Positions 42,668-51,294 are shown, numbered from the stretch's first letter. The stretch is DNA of 64,000 bases from Alphaproteobacteria bacterium (GCA_017308235.1 JAFKFL010000034.1:1-64000), one strand, 5' to 3'. The notes: generated by a model from the sequence alone, not told the origin. A program made the numbers and translations.

Positions 42668-45115
42668 ATGGGGCTGCCCGACTTGTTTTCACGCTGGTTC
42701 GAAAGTCGCGGCTGGACGCCCCGGCGACACCAGCTCGCCCTGGTCGAGCTGGCGGCCCAGCGCAAGAGCGCTCTGCTGATCGCGCCGACCGGTGGAGGCA
42801 AGACCTTGGCAGGGTTTCTGCCTTCGTTGATCGAGCTCACCGAGCGCCGGGCCACCGGCAAGGATCTCGCTCATGCCAAGGGAAAGGGTGAGCTGCACAC
42901 CCTCTACATCTCGCCACTGAAGGCGCTGGCGAACGATATCCGCCGCAACCTCGAGACGCCCATTGCCGAGATGCAGCTTCCGGTGCGTGCCGAAAGCCGC
43001 ACCGGCGACACGCCACAAAGCCGGCGGCTGCGCCAGCGCGAGCGGCCGCCCGACCTGCTGTTAACGACGCCTGAGTCGTTGGCATTGCTCCTCTCGTATC
43101 CCGATGCGGAGAAGTTTTTCGCGAGCCTGCGCGCCGTCATTGTCGACGAGCTTCATTCTTTTGCCACTTCCAAGCGCGGACATCATTTGGCGCTGTGTCT
43201 CGCCCGTTTGGCGGCGCTGGCCCCGCTGACACGCTTCGTCGGCCTTTCAGCCACAGTCGCCGACCCGGTCGAGCTCGCCGACTATCTGAGGCTGCGTGAC
43301 GGCGACGAGGTCGAGATCATCAAGGGCGAACCCGGTGCACCCCCCGACGTCACCATTGTCGATGCTCATGAGCGATTGCCGTGGGGTGGTCACATGGGCC
43401 AGCATGCGGTGCCTGAGGTCTACAACATCATTCGCCAGCGCAAGACCTCGATCGTGTTCGTCAACACAAGGGCACAGGCCGAGCTCACCTTCGATCGGCT
43501 GTGGCGTATCAACGAGGATAATCTTGCGATCGGTCTGCATCACGGCTCGCTCGCCGTCGAGCAACGGCGCAAGGTCGAGGCGGCGATGGCCGCCGGCAAG
43601 CTACGCGCCGTGGTCGCGACTTCGTCGCTCGATCTCGGTATCGACTGGGGCGATGTCGATCTCGTGATCCAGATGGGGGCACCCAAGGGCGTGAGCCGTC
43701 TGATGCAGCGCATCGGCCGTGCCAACCATCGGCTGGACGAGCCGAGCCGCGCCATGATCGCACCCGCCAATCGCTTCGAAGTGCTGGAATCGCTCGCCGC
43801 ACTCGAGGCGATCGAGGCACGAGAACTCGATGGAGATCCACCGCGCCCTGCCTGCCTTGACGTGCTGGCGCAGCATATCGTGGGTACTGCGTGTGCCCAG
43901 CCGATCGACCGCGAGGCCTTTTTTCACGAAGTGCGCCATGCCCAACCCTATCGCGACCTGCCGCGTCAGGATTTCGACGATACATTCGACTTTGTCGCCA
44001 CCGGGGGGTACGCGCTTGCGGCGTACGAGCGCTGGCACCGGCTGAAGCAGCTCCCCGACGGGCGCTGGATGCTCGCGTCGCCGATGGTGGCGCGGCAATT
44101 CCGGATGAATGTCGGCACCATCGTCGAGTTACCGCTTCTGAAGGTGAAGCTGCGGCGCGGGCCCGTGCTGGGCGAGATCGAAGAGGCGTTCATCCAGGGG
44201 CTCGTGCCCGGCGATACCTTCGTCTTTGCCGGCCGCATGCTGCGCTTCGAGGGCGTGAAAGAGCTTGTGGCGCAATGCTCGCTCGCGACCACAGGCGATC
44301 CCAAGGTGCCGGCCTATGGCGGCGGCCGCTTGCCGCTCTCGACGTTCCTGGCCGAGCGTGTGCGCGGCATCCTGCAGGATCCGTCACGACATCCCAAGCT
44401 TCCGGCGGAAGTACGCGAATGGTTGAACCTGCAGCGCTGGCGCTCGACCTTGCCCAATAGCCGGAACCTCCTCATCGAAGGATTTCCGCGCGGCTCCAAG
44501 CAGTTCATCGTCGCCTATTGCTTCGAGGGTCGGAACGCGCACCAGACGCTGGGCATGCTGCTGACTCGTCGGATGGAGCGGATGGGGCTGAAGCCGCTGG
44601 GCTTCGTTGCCACCGACTATGTGCTTGGATTGTGGGGGCTGCGGCCGCCGACGAAGGCGCAACTGGATCAACTCTTCGACGAGGACATGTTGGGTGACGA
44701 TCTCGAGGCTTGGATGGACGAATCAACCATGCTGCGCCGGTCCTTCCGCAACGTCGCCGTGATCGCGGGCCTGATTGAACGGCGGTTTCCTGGCGAGGAG
44801 AAGTCGCGCCGCCAGGTCACTTTCAGCTCCGATCTGATCTACGATGCGCTGCGCAAGCACGAGCCCGACCATATCCTGCTGCGCGCCACACGGCAGGATG
44901 CCGCCTGGCAGCTCGCCGACCTGAAGCGCTTGGGCGACCTTTTGCGGCGCGCCAAAGGCCGCATCGAATACCGCCGCCTCGACCGCATCTCGCCGCTTGC
45001 CGTGCCCGTGCTGCTCGAAATTGGCAGGGAGCACGTGCTGGACGGCACTGCCGTTGACGAGCTCCTTGACATTGCCGCGCAGGAGCTGATCGACGAGGCG
45101 ACGCGCCTTACTTAG
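42668..45115 (+). CDS. Lhr-like DEXH helicase of the ligase-associated cluster
   Basis: An 815-residue superfamily 2 helicase. Walker A is APTGGGKTL, the DEAH-type box reads VDELHSF, then the LSATV motif, and RIGRANHRLDE as motif VI. The C-terminal half has the Lhr winged-helix and DUF4145-like regions. It should unwind DNA during repair with the divergent ligase and exonuclease. The ATG at 42668 removes an unlikely 18-residue extension that would overlap the exonuclease gene. The next gene downstream is a cyclase-like gene, not the PdeM-type phosphoesterase often found in this cassette. Confidence 0.94.
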   Translation: MGLPDLFSRWFESRGWTPRRHQLALVELAAQRKSALLIAPTGGGKTLAGFLPSLIELTERRATGKDLAHAKGKGELHTLYISPLKALANDIRRNLETPIAEMQLPVRAESRTGDTPQSRRLRQRERPPDLLLTTPESLALLLSYPDAEKFFASLRAVIVDELHSFATSKRGHHLALCLARLAALAPLTRFVGLSATVADPVELADYLRLRDGDEVEIIKGEPGAPPDVTIVDAHERLPWGGHMGQHAVPEVYNIIRQRKTSIVFVNTRAQAELTFDRLWRINEDNLAIGLHHGSLAVEQRRKVEAAMAAGKLRAVVATSSLDLGIDWGDVDLVIQMGAPKGVSRLMQRIGRANHRLDEPSRAMIAPANRFEVLESLAALEAIEARELDGDPPRPACLDVLAQHIVGTACAQPIDREAFFHEVRHAQPYRDLPRQDFDDTFDFVATGGYALAAYERWHRLKQLPDGRWMLASPMVARQFRMNVGTIVELPLLKVKLRRGPVLGEIEEAFIQGLVPGDTFVFAGRMLRFEGVKELVAQCSLATTGDPKVPAYGGGRLPLSTFLAERVRGILQDPSRHPKLPAEVREWLNLQRWRSTLPNSRNLLIEGFPRGSKQFIVAYCFEGRNAHQTLGMLLTRRMERMGLKPLGFVATDYVLGLWGLRPPTKAQLDQLFDEDMLGDDLEAWMDESTMLRRSFRNVAVIAGLIERRFPGEEKSRRQVTFSSDLIYDALRKHEPDHILLRATRQDAAWQLADLKRLGDLLRRAKGRIEYRRLDRISPLAVPVLLEIGREHVLDGTAVDELLDIAAQELIDEATRLT

Positions 45116-45231
45116 GTAAGGCTCGCAAGATTCCACAAAGTCATTGAGCGGCGCGGGGCGCGCGGCTATGACTCCCGCCGGGTGCAGGGTGTGGGTGCGC
45201 GCATGGCGCGCTGGATTTTGGGGGAGGGGCT

Positions 45232-45879
45232 ATGGCGACGATCGCCGACCCAACGCGTGGGGAAGATGCGTCGACGGTTTTTGGCACGATCATGGTTGGG
45301 CGCTTCGAGGGCTTTCCGAGCCTAGTGCGCACGGTCGGCCGAATGGCCATGCCGGACGTTTCGAGACGAGTCCACGACACACTCGACTATTACATCCAGC
45401 AGTACAGGGGTGTGGTCGTTCAGGCGAAAGGCGACGGAGTCGTCGCACTCTTCACCGCCGGTGACGGCGACGACAATCATGCCGTGCGGGCCTTGGGTGC
45501 CGCGGTCGCGATCCGGCGGGCATTCGCCGGCGAGTTCATGACGGTTCGCACGAGCGTGCATAGCGGCTATGTCACCGTGCCAGACACGCTCGGTATCGTG
45601 CGCAGCCTTGGCGAAGCGACCGAAGACAATCATATCAGCGCTTCCGACCGGACCGTCGAGCTCGCGCAGGGGCAATTCGAGTTCAGAAGCGTTGGCCGGC
45701 ATCAAGTCGATGGCGTCGGCGAAGTCGATATGTTCGAGTTATTGGCGGTTGCCAAGAATCATGCCGGTAAGCTCAATTCCTACCTCTACCACGGGCTTGA
45801 GCCCCACGACGGCGACACCGACACCATGGGGCGGAATTTCCCCGTGCTACGGGACATCATCCAGGGCGTTCGCCAATAG
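45232..45879 (+). CDS. Degenerate class III nucleotide cyclase-like protein
   Basis: A 215-residue protein with the cyclase homology fold: TIMVGRFEGFPSL at the first metal site and VVQAKGDGVVALF at the second. In active enzymes the first site has Asp followed by I/L-x-G-F; here the Asp position is Gly/Val, while the KGDG of the second site remains. Catalysis is therefore doubtful and it may be a sensor or a pseudo-cyclase. The last 40 residues, rich in Asp and Gly, are not recognised. GGGGGAGGGG stands before the ATG. An 88-residue hypothetical follows 14 bases downstream. Confidence 0.8.
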   Translation: MATIADPTRGEDASTVFGTIMVGRFEGFPSLVRTVGRMAMPDVSRRVHDTLDYYIQQYRGVVVQAKGDGVVALFTAGDGDDNHAVRALGAAVAIRRAFAGEFMTVRTSVHSGYVTVPDTLGIVRSLGEATEDNHISASDRTVELAQGQFEFRSVGRHQVDGVGEVDMFELLAVAKNHAGKLNSYLYHGLEPHDGDTDTMGRNFPVLRDIIQGVRQ

Positions 45880-45893
45880 GGGATGGCTTCGTC

Positions 45894-46160
45894 ATGGATT
45901 GGCGAGGGCCGACCGAGCGCATGACGCGCTGCGTCCAGGAGATCGAGGATATCGCCCTGTCGACGCCCGACGAGATGGCGCAGTTTGCCGCCATCCGCGA
46001 GGCCGTGGCCTCATGCTTTCGCGACCTTGAGCGCTTTAGCTATGAGCCCAGCGGCTTTCAGATCGATTTGCGCCGGGCGCTCACCGAACGGGCGCTCGCC
46101 GTTGCAGCCGAGAATCCGAGGCTGAGCCTCGCGTTGGAGCGCGCGGTAGACTACGTCTGA
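45894..46160 (+). CDS. Hypothetical protein, 88 aa
   Basis: I do not recognise this 88-residue protein. It is mostly helical by composition, acidic and soluble, with no Cys cluster or signal peptide. It starts 14 bases after the cyclase-like gene and probably shares its transcript, so it may be a regulatory or binding partner of that protein. Its stop overlaps the end of the LysR gene on the other strand by 10 bases (46151-46160). Confidence 0.65.
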   Translation: MDWRGPTERMTRCVQEIEDIALSTPDEMAQFAAIREAVASCFRDLERFSYEPSGFQIDLRRALTERALAVAAENPRLSLALERAVDYV

Positions 46161-47041
46161 GCGGCATTGCCGGCCAGGAAGTCGATGACAGCACGGACTG
46201 CGGGAAGCTGACCGCGGCGATGCGGAATGAGAATGGTTGTTGTCACCGTGCCGGCCTGCCATGTCGGAAGCACGGCCGCCAGCCGTCCGCTCTGCAGGGC
46301 CGGGGCGACAATCGTTTGAGGTAGTGGTGCAATGCCGAGCCCGGCTTCTGCGGATTTCAGAAGTGCGATCGATTCGTCGGCGAAGAGTCGGGGGATGGGC
46401 GCGACGGCCACTATTTTGCCATCCGCGGCACTCAGCTGCCAGACTTTGGCGAATGGGTTTGCAACCAGTCCATCATGCGCGGTGAGGTCTTCCGGCGAGC
46501 GGGGCGCACCTCGTCGCGCTAGATAGTCGGGAGAGGCGATGAGGACGATCGGATCGGTCCTGATCTGCCTCTGCACCAAATCGGAATCGGGAAGCGGTGC
46601 GAAGTGACTGCGGATGGCGATATCGAATCCTTCCTGCACCAGATCGACAAAGCGATCGGTGACGTGGAGCCGGATCTGTACCTTCGGATAGGCTCGGGCA
46701 AGCCTCGGAAGCTCATCGGCGAGGCGAAACTGCACGTTCGGAACCGATGCGGTCACGTTGACGATCCCGCTCGGCTCGGCGAGCCGTGTGTGCACCAGGT
46801 TTTCTGCGGCCTCTGCTTCGATAACGGCGGCACGCGCGTGGACGTAGAAATCCTGACCAACGTCCGTGAGCACGAAGTGGCGTGAGGTACGGTGCAGGAG
46901 CCGCGCGCCCAGTGTTGCTTCGAGTTCGGCGACCCGTTTGCTTACTGTTGATTTGGGGCATCCCAGTCGTCGGCCGGCGGCCGCGAAGCCACCTGAATCA
47001 ACGGCTTGGACGAAGAAGCGAAGGTCGTTGAGATTCAGCAT
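46151..47041 (-). CDS. LysR-family transcriptional regulator
   Basis: A 296-residue regulator. The N-terminal winged helix (LNDLRFFVQAVDSGGFAAAG...) is followed by the substrate-binding domain. The ATG at 47041 is preferred; a start 8 codons upstream (47065) lies inside a candidate operator and is less likely. It is divergent from a glutathione S-transferase gene, the classical arrangement for a regulator and its target. The inducer is unknown. Repeated AGTCCACA elements in the shared intergenic region may be its binding sites. Confidence 0.93.
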   Translation of the reverse strand: MLNLNDLRFFVQAVDSGGFAAAGRRLGCPKSTVSKRVAELEATLGARLLHRTSRHFVLTDVGQDFYVHARAAVIEAEAAENLVHTRLAEPSGIVNVTASVPNVQFRLADELPRLARAYPKVQIRLHVTDRFVDLVQEGFDIAIRSHFAPLPDSDLVQRQIRTDPIVLIASPDYLARRGAPRSPEDLTAHDGLVANPFAKVWQLSAADGKIVAVAPIPRLFADESIALLKSAEAGLGIAPLPQTIVAPALQSGRLAAVLPTWQAGTVTTTILIPHRRGQLPAVRAVIDFLAGNAAQT

Positions 47042-47046
47042 GGTGT

Positions 47047-47104
47047 AGTCCACATATATGGACATTAGGGCGAACTAGAACCGGCTACCGCGACAAAGTC
47101 CACA
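47047..47104. promoter_or_regulatory. Repeated AGTCCACA elements between LysR and GST genes (putative regulator sites)
   Basis: AGTCCACA occurs at 47047-47054 and again at 47097-47104, same orientation, start-to-start spacing of 50 bases (about five helical turns). The first copy is part of an imperfect 16-base palindrome GTCCACATATATGGAC at 47048-47063, with 7 of 8 pairs matching. It lies just upstream of the LysR ATG, a usual place for autoregulation. Role as LysR binding sites is inferred. Confidence 0.5.
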
Positions 47105-47130
47105 AAACTAGATCGATCGCAACACTGCAT

Positions 47131-47853
47131 ATGGAGCGATTGATGATTCCAACACTTCTTGCCGGGTTTCCCCTAGGTAGTTCATTGGGACTGGTGGCCG
47201 CCTTCGAATGGTTGGGCATGCCTTACCGTCTGTCACGGATCAGGATGCCCGACGACCTGACTACCGGCAGCTTTGCGAAGCTCAATAAGCGGCAGGAGAC
47301 GCCCGTCCTGGTGAGCGATGAAGGTCCTCTGACCGAGACTATGGCAATCGCCCTCTGGCTGGAGGCGCGCGACGTCGAGCGCCGCATCAGCTTTCAGCCC
47401 GGCAGCCCGCATGCGGACCGCTTGCATCAGTTCATGGGGTTCCTGAATAGCAGCTTCACCGCGTCGTTCAGTGCACTTTGGGCGGCGCTCGAAATGAAGG
47501 GTGTTTCCGATGACTTCCGGGAAACGCTGCGCAAGTTCGGGCGTGGTGCCGTCGCCAAACGGCACCGGCAACTCGAGGCGATGATGGGGGGCAGCAAGTA
47601 TCTCCTTGGCGATCACCCAACGCTGGCTGATGCCTTGTTCATCGGTGTTGCTCGGTGGGCGGATTTTCACCGGGCCATCGATCCTGCCCTGTTCCCGCGC
47701 ATTCTTGCCCTCAAGGAGAGGCTGGAGGCTGATCCGGCGGTCCAGTTCGCGCATGCCATCGAAGACGGCGAACCCGCTTCGGGAAGCGGTGCGATGGCAA
47801 AGCTCGTCCCAGTCGAGGAAATCTTGAAAACAGCGATGCTTTCGGCGGCCTGA
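47131..47853 (+). CDS. Glutathione S-transferase family protein
   Basis: A 240-residue protein of the GST fold: N-terminal thioredoxin-like half with KLNKRQETPVLVSDEGPLTETMAI (the cis-Pro and GSH-contacting Glu-Thr/Ser motif) and an all-helical C-terminal half with LLGDHPTLADALFIG. It likely conjugates glutathione to electrophiles. The catalytic Ser/Tyr/Cys at the N-terminus is not clear; a Ser in FPLGSSLG is a candidate. The gene is divergent from the LysR regulator, 89 bases from its ATG. Confidence 0.9.
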   Translation: MERLMIPTLLAGFPLGSSLGLVAAFEWLGMPYRLSRIRMPDDLTTGSFAKLNKRQETPVLVSDEGPLTETMAIALWLEARDVERRISFQPGSPHADRLHQFMGFLNSSFTASFSALWAALEMKGVSDDFRETLRKFGRGAVAKRHRQLEAMMGGSKYLLGDHPTLADALFIGVARWADFHRAIDPALFPRILALKERLEADPAVQFAHAIEDGEPASGSGAMAKLVPVEEILKTAMLSAA

Positions 47854-47893
47854 TCGATCGTCGGCTGAGGTGACATTCAGAGAGCGCTGATCT

Positions 47894-48589
47894 CTACCGC
47901 ACGCGATGCAGTTGAACGGTCCAATTTTCCGTTCCAGTGGAGGTGGTGGCGGTGCCGTCGCAGCGTGCGGCGGCACCAGCAGCGCTGCAGTCGAGTGACT
48001 CGGGGTACTCTCTGCCGTCGCTGCAAGTCGTCGCGAAAACACGAAGGCGAAGGACTTTCTGCACATAGCCGGCCTGGGCCGACGCGCGGCAGAAGTAGTC
48101 CGGCTGGCTGACGCGCTGGTAAAGGAACCGGCCGCTACCCTTGTCGTCGAAACAATAGGTGCCGACGCCTGGTTCATGCGCGAGTCGAAATACACCTGTG
48201 CGCCAGCAACCCTTGAGGAAGGAGAGGTCGCTGGTCGGTGGCTCCGGAAGGCTAAGCGGCACGCTCGGTGCGCTCGACGTCCTCGATGTCGAAGGACCAA
48301 AGGGATCGAGCGGCTTGGGATAGGACGGCGGCCTCACCGTTGAGATCGCATGGGGCGGGCTGGTGGGCACTGTCCCGCCGCCGGGAGGTGGTGGCGTCGG
48401 AAGCGTGGGCTGGGTCGTGCCATTGGGGTAGCTCGGCCCAGTACCGCCGACTACGCCGCCCAGTCCGCTGCCGATGCCGGTGCTATTCCCGATCGGCCCA
48501 CCGGGCGCCACGCCCTGCGCGAAGACCTCAGCCTCCGGGAGAGCGAGCGCTAAAGCGATCGCTACTGCTGCGACAAGCGTCTTGGACAT
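47894..48589 (-). CDS. Secreted hypothetical protein with Gly/Pro-rich region
   Basis: A 231-residue protein of unknown function. The signal peptide is about residues 1-25 (ending VFAQG). Residues 26-115 are low complexity, rich in Gly, Pro, Ser and Thr, probably unstructured. The C-terminal 110 residues form a compact domain with a SFLKGCWRTG motif, five cysteines in all (e.g. TYCFDD, DYFCRAS, ATTCSDG) and hydrophobic strands, possibly a disulphide-bonded periplasmic domain. I do not recognise the domain. It converges with the GST gene. Confidence 0.75.
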   Translation of the reverse strand: MSKTLVAAVAIALALALPEAEVFAQGVAPGGPIGNSTGIGSGLGGVVGGTGPSYPNGTTQPTLPTPPPPGGGTVPTSPPHAISTVRPPSYPKPLDPFGPSTSRTSSAPSVPLSLPEPPTSDLSFLKGCWRTGVFRLAHEPGVGTYCFDDKGSGRFLYQRVSQPDYFCRASAQAGYVQKVLRLRVFATTCSDGREYPESLDCSAAGAAARCDGTATTSTGTENWTVQLHRVR

Positions 48590-48654
48590 TCATCGCATAT
48601 CGGCAGCTTCGCTGCAGCCGTCAACGATCCGTAGGGTCGAAAACGAACCCGACC

Positions 48655-49062
48655 CTATCGTTGCGGCAGGCGCTCGAAAGCCGGTAGACCATCAGGAATC
48701 TGGTGAAAAACCTGTTTGTCGACCGTGTAGATGGCCATTTGTGGCGTGCCGAACAGGCTCGGATTGTCCAGTGTGCCCACCTTCAGGATCACGGCGGGGA
48801 AGCCCGGCGGCCGGGCTGCAACGTGCGTGCCGCATTCGGCGCAGAACTCGCGCGTTACCGGTCGCTCGAGATCGCTGCGCGTGAACTGCTTGGGCGTTCC
48901 CTTGGTATAGCTGAAGCTGCCAACAGGCATGGCGACGAACATGTTCGGAGAGCCACCAGCAATGTACTGGCATTCGCGGCAATGGCACTGGGCCTTCATC
49001 ATCGGCTCGCCTTCAGCCGCATAGCGCAGTTTGCCGCAGTAGCATCCGCCTTCAAGCCGCAT
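48655..49062 (-). CDS. GFA/CENP-V domain zinc protein
   Basis: A 135-residue zinc protein with cysteine motifs GGCYCGKLRY, QCHCRECQYIAGG and FCAECGTH. The ATG at 49062 is chosen because GAGGAGG lies just upstream; the open frame to 49143 overlaps the nuclease gene. It belongs to the same family as the protein at 36147 but is only moderately similar. Function of this family is mostly unproven. It lies 77 bases after the end of the nuclease gene on the same strand. Confidence 0.9.
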   Translation of the reverse strand: MRLEGGCYCGKLRYAAEGEPMMKAQCHCRECQYIAGGSPNMFVAMPVGSFSYTKGTPKQFTRSDLERPVTREFCAECGTHVAARPPGFPAVILKVGTLDNPSLFGTPQMAIYTVDKQVFHQIPDGLPAFERLPQR

Positions 49063-49139
49063 GGCATCCTCCTCGTATGGCGACCCCATTTCGACGCTTG
49101 GCGTCTGCTCTGGCAATTCCTTTCTGAGAAATGTTTCGC

Positions 49140-50144
49140 TCAATCCCGCCCGAAATCGTCTCGGGTAAGCACGTACTTGCCACTTTCGATATCGCGCACG
49201 GAGATCATGGGATAGCCAACGCCCATATCGGCGCTGGCGCGCCAGGCATCGATGACCATGTCTCGCGTGGCGGCGGCGCCGGCAGCGAGTCGCGATACGG
49301 CGAAAGCGATGCCGGAAGCATTGCCGTCGGTGAAGGCACCCGCCTTCTCCAGTTCGTAGAACGGCACGACCTCGCGATGACTTCCGAGGATTACCGCCCG
49401 TGCGCGGTCCTGGATCATGCAGACGCAGGCGCGGTAGGCCGGTACGGTTTGTAATACTGCGGCGCGCTGGACATTGGTGCGGACAAAGGCGCCTTCGAAT
49501 TGCGCATGGATACCGCGCTTAATCGAGAAGCCGTGCGGATTGGGGAAGGGACCCCAGCCGTCGAAGTGGACACTGACGTGCAATGGCTGGCTCGCGTCGC
49601 CGGGGTAGTGGCTCCAGATACCAAGGTCACGGATGATGAGTGCCTCGCGGCGTCGCCTGTCCTGATCGAACCAGGTACGGTCGGATGTGTTCGCAGCAGT
49701 GCGCGCGCCCACCGAGGCCGCGCGCCAGTAGGCGAAGTCCTTCACCAGTTGTTGCCAGCCATCGACGATGGAGAGCGGCAGGTATCCCGCCTTGTACTGT
49801 GTAAAGTTCTTGGTGCGCAGTGCGGTGTCGTAGGCCTCGCAGGTCAGCGGCGCCAACTCGAGGGGAAAGACGCCGACGACCGCTCCGTCGTCGGTCAAAT
49901 TCACGTAGTGGCCCGGATCGCGTTCGCTATCATGTGTGAGGCCAGCGCCTTTGGAACGGTCGAGTTCGCGGCCCAGCGTGGCGATGGTGTCGATCGCCTT
50001 AGGGGTGCGGACGAAGTCGGGAATCTCGCTGGTCAGGGTCTCTACCGCAATGCCGCTCACATATTCGTGGCCCGTCGCGCCCCAGGCGAAAGCGTGCGCC
50101 GGCACGAGCAGCATCAATGCCGATATCAGCGCCCGAAAGGTCAA
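49140..50144 (-). CDS. Secreted S1/P1-type nuclease
   Basis: A 334-residue protein. After the signal peptide (residues 1-20, ending AFA), the mature protein begins with W21, whose backbone amine and carbonyl bind zinc in S1/P1 nucleases. Other zinc ligands are visible: H26, H71/D72 (THDSERD), H79 (GHYVN), H179/D183 (WSHYPGDASQPLH) and H189/H193. The family cleaves single-stranded DNA/RNA and 3'-nucleotides outside the cell or in the periplasm, often to get phosphate or bases. Its ATG overlaps the preceding gene's stop by 4 bases. Confidence 0.9.
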   Translation of the reverse strand: MTFRALISALMLLVPAHAFAWGATGHEYVSGIAVETLTSEIPDFVRTPKAIDTIATLGRELDRSKGAGLTHDSERDPGHYVNLTDDGAVVGVFPLELAPLTCEAYDTALRTKNFTQYKAGYLPLSIVDGWQQLVKDFAYWRAASVGARTAANTSDRTWFDQDRRRREALIIRDLGIWSHYPGDASQPLHVSVHFDGWGPFPNPHGFSIKRGIHAQFEGAFVRTNVQRAAVLQTVPAYRACVCMIQDRARAVILGSHREVVPFYELEKAGAFTDGNASGIAFAVSRLAAGAAATRDMVIDAWRASADMGVGYPMISVRDIESGKYVLTRDDFGRD

Positions 50145-50530
50145 GCGGCTGGCTCCCTGGGGTCGAGCGTATCGAGCCAGTGGCGTGCCAAATGCAGCTC
50201 GCGGAAGATCTTGATGGGGCGACGCGCCGTCGCAAGCGTCGCGTAGCGCCTCGCGTATTCGTGTTGCTCATCGGTGAGCGCCACGATGGCGAGCGGTCCC
50301 ATTGGCTCTGGTAGCGATGCATAGGCTTGGATGCGTGCGCCAAGTGCCATCATGTCGTCGTCGCTGAGGCCCGAAGTGGCATCGTGCAACTCGAAGATCT
50401 TGCGATAGGGCATGCTATCCTGGACCATCACGCTGTCGAGATAGGCTTCGATGTCACCGAGGCTGACTACATCCTTGCAGACGGCGACGACGAGGCGGCT
50501 GGGATGGGATATGGTCCAGTGTATCGGCAT
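50141..50530 (-). CDS. Hypothetical protein, 129 aa, possible STAS-like fold
   Basis: A 129-residue soluble protein with alternating strands and helices: WTISHPSRLVVAVCKDVVSL then a helix, and KIFELHDATSGLSDD. This pattern resembles STAS/SpoIIAA-like domains used in regulation, but I do not recognise it. The stop overlaps the nuclease start by 4 bases, so the two are co-translated. It might regulate or accompany the nuclease; no direct evidence. Confidence 0.7.
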   Translation of the reverse strand: MPIHWTISHPSRLVVAVCKDVVSLGDIEAYLDSVMVQDSMPYRKIFELHDATSGLSDDDMMALGARIQAYASLPEPMGPLAIVALTDEQHEYARRYATLATARRPIKIFRELHLARHWLDTLDPREPAA

Positions 50531-50631
50531 CTTCTTCGAGATGACTATGCCCGCTCCCCGTATCTATGCAACCCTCGCCGAGAAGAACGTCATGTCTCTC
50601 GTGAACTTCATCGGTTGGCTGGAGCTGTGCC

Positions 50632-50865
50632 ATGAGAAAGGATAGCGGCAAGGGAACGGCGCTTATCGTCGTGCTTCTGCTGGCATTGTTTGGGCTGGCG
50701 TTGGTCATTCTCTACGAGGGCTGGGGCATCGCAGGCGGCGAGGGAGGCGGGTCGATGTCGACCAGCGGCTGGATCGCCATGATCCTCGGCATTGTCGCGA
50801 CACTCGGCCTCGGCATCGGCCTGATGGCACTCGTCTTCTACAGCAGCCGACAGGGGCGAGACTGA
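50632..50865 (+). CDS. Small two-helix membrane protein, 77 aa
   Basis: A 77-residue protein with two hydrophobic helices (about residues 10-29 and 46-70) separated by a Gly-rich loop (EGWGIAGGEGGGSMS). No known family is recognised. The gene is divergent from the 129-residue hypothetical, 101 bases away. It may be a membrane stress or envelope protein, but nothing in the sequence says which. Confidence 0.6.
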   Translation: MRKDSGKGTALIVVLLLALFGLALVILYEGWGIAGGEGGGSMSTSGWIAMILGIVATLGLGIGLMALVFYSSRQGRD

Positions 50866-50938
50866 CGCCCGGTTGAGTGCGGCGCCCCTGCAATGATGCC
50901 ACTGGAGTGTAACGCTTGCTCGGCCTAGCTTCAGTCGA

Positions 50939-51256
50939 ATGACGGTGCGGGCCGAGGCGATCCTGTGGGCGATCCTGGAACGGTGCGGGAGGAGCCCGGA
51001 GGGCTATCCCATGGATGCGGGCCACGCGATCGTGGCCCTTCTCATTGGGCACGGACTTCTCGTGGCGCGTCCCGATTACCGGGTGGCGCTTACCGACAAG
51101 GGACGCGAAGTACTCGATCAGTTGCCGTACCTGATGGGTGAGCCGGAGCGTGCCAAAGCTCGCAAGAAGAGCCGAAAGAAGCGGTGGAATGTGCGGTTAC
51201 GCAGCGGCCAACGCATGCTGCCATGGGCCTCACCCAAAGGAGGACGGAAGTCCTAG
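50939..51256 (+). CDS. Hypothetical winged-helix-like protein, 105 aa
   Basis: A 105-residue protein. Residues 5-65 look like a small winged-helix: helix AILWAILER, then DAGHAIVALLIGHGLLVARPDY and VALTDKGREVLDQL, the form of a wing. The C-terminus is strongly basic (KARKKSRKKRW), as in DNA-binding tails. No specific family is recognised. A related short gene may lie at 52042. A gap of 73 bases separates it from the small membrane protein gene. Confidence 0.6.
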   Translation: MTVRAEAILWAILERCGRSPEGYPMDAGHAIVALLIGHGLLVARPDYRVALTDKGREVLDQLPYLMGEPERAKARKKSRKKRWNVRLRSGQRMLPWASPKGGRKS

Positions 51257-51294
51257 GCGCTGCCTTTACGCCACTGGTCCACGGCGCGAGGCGA

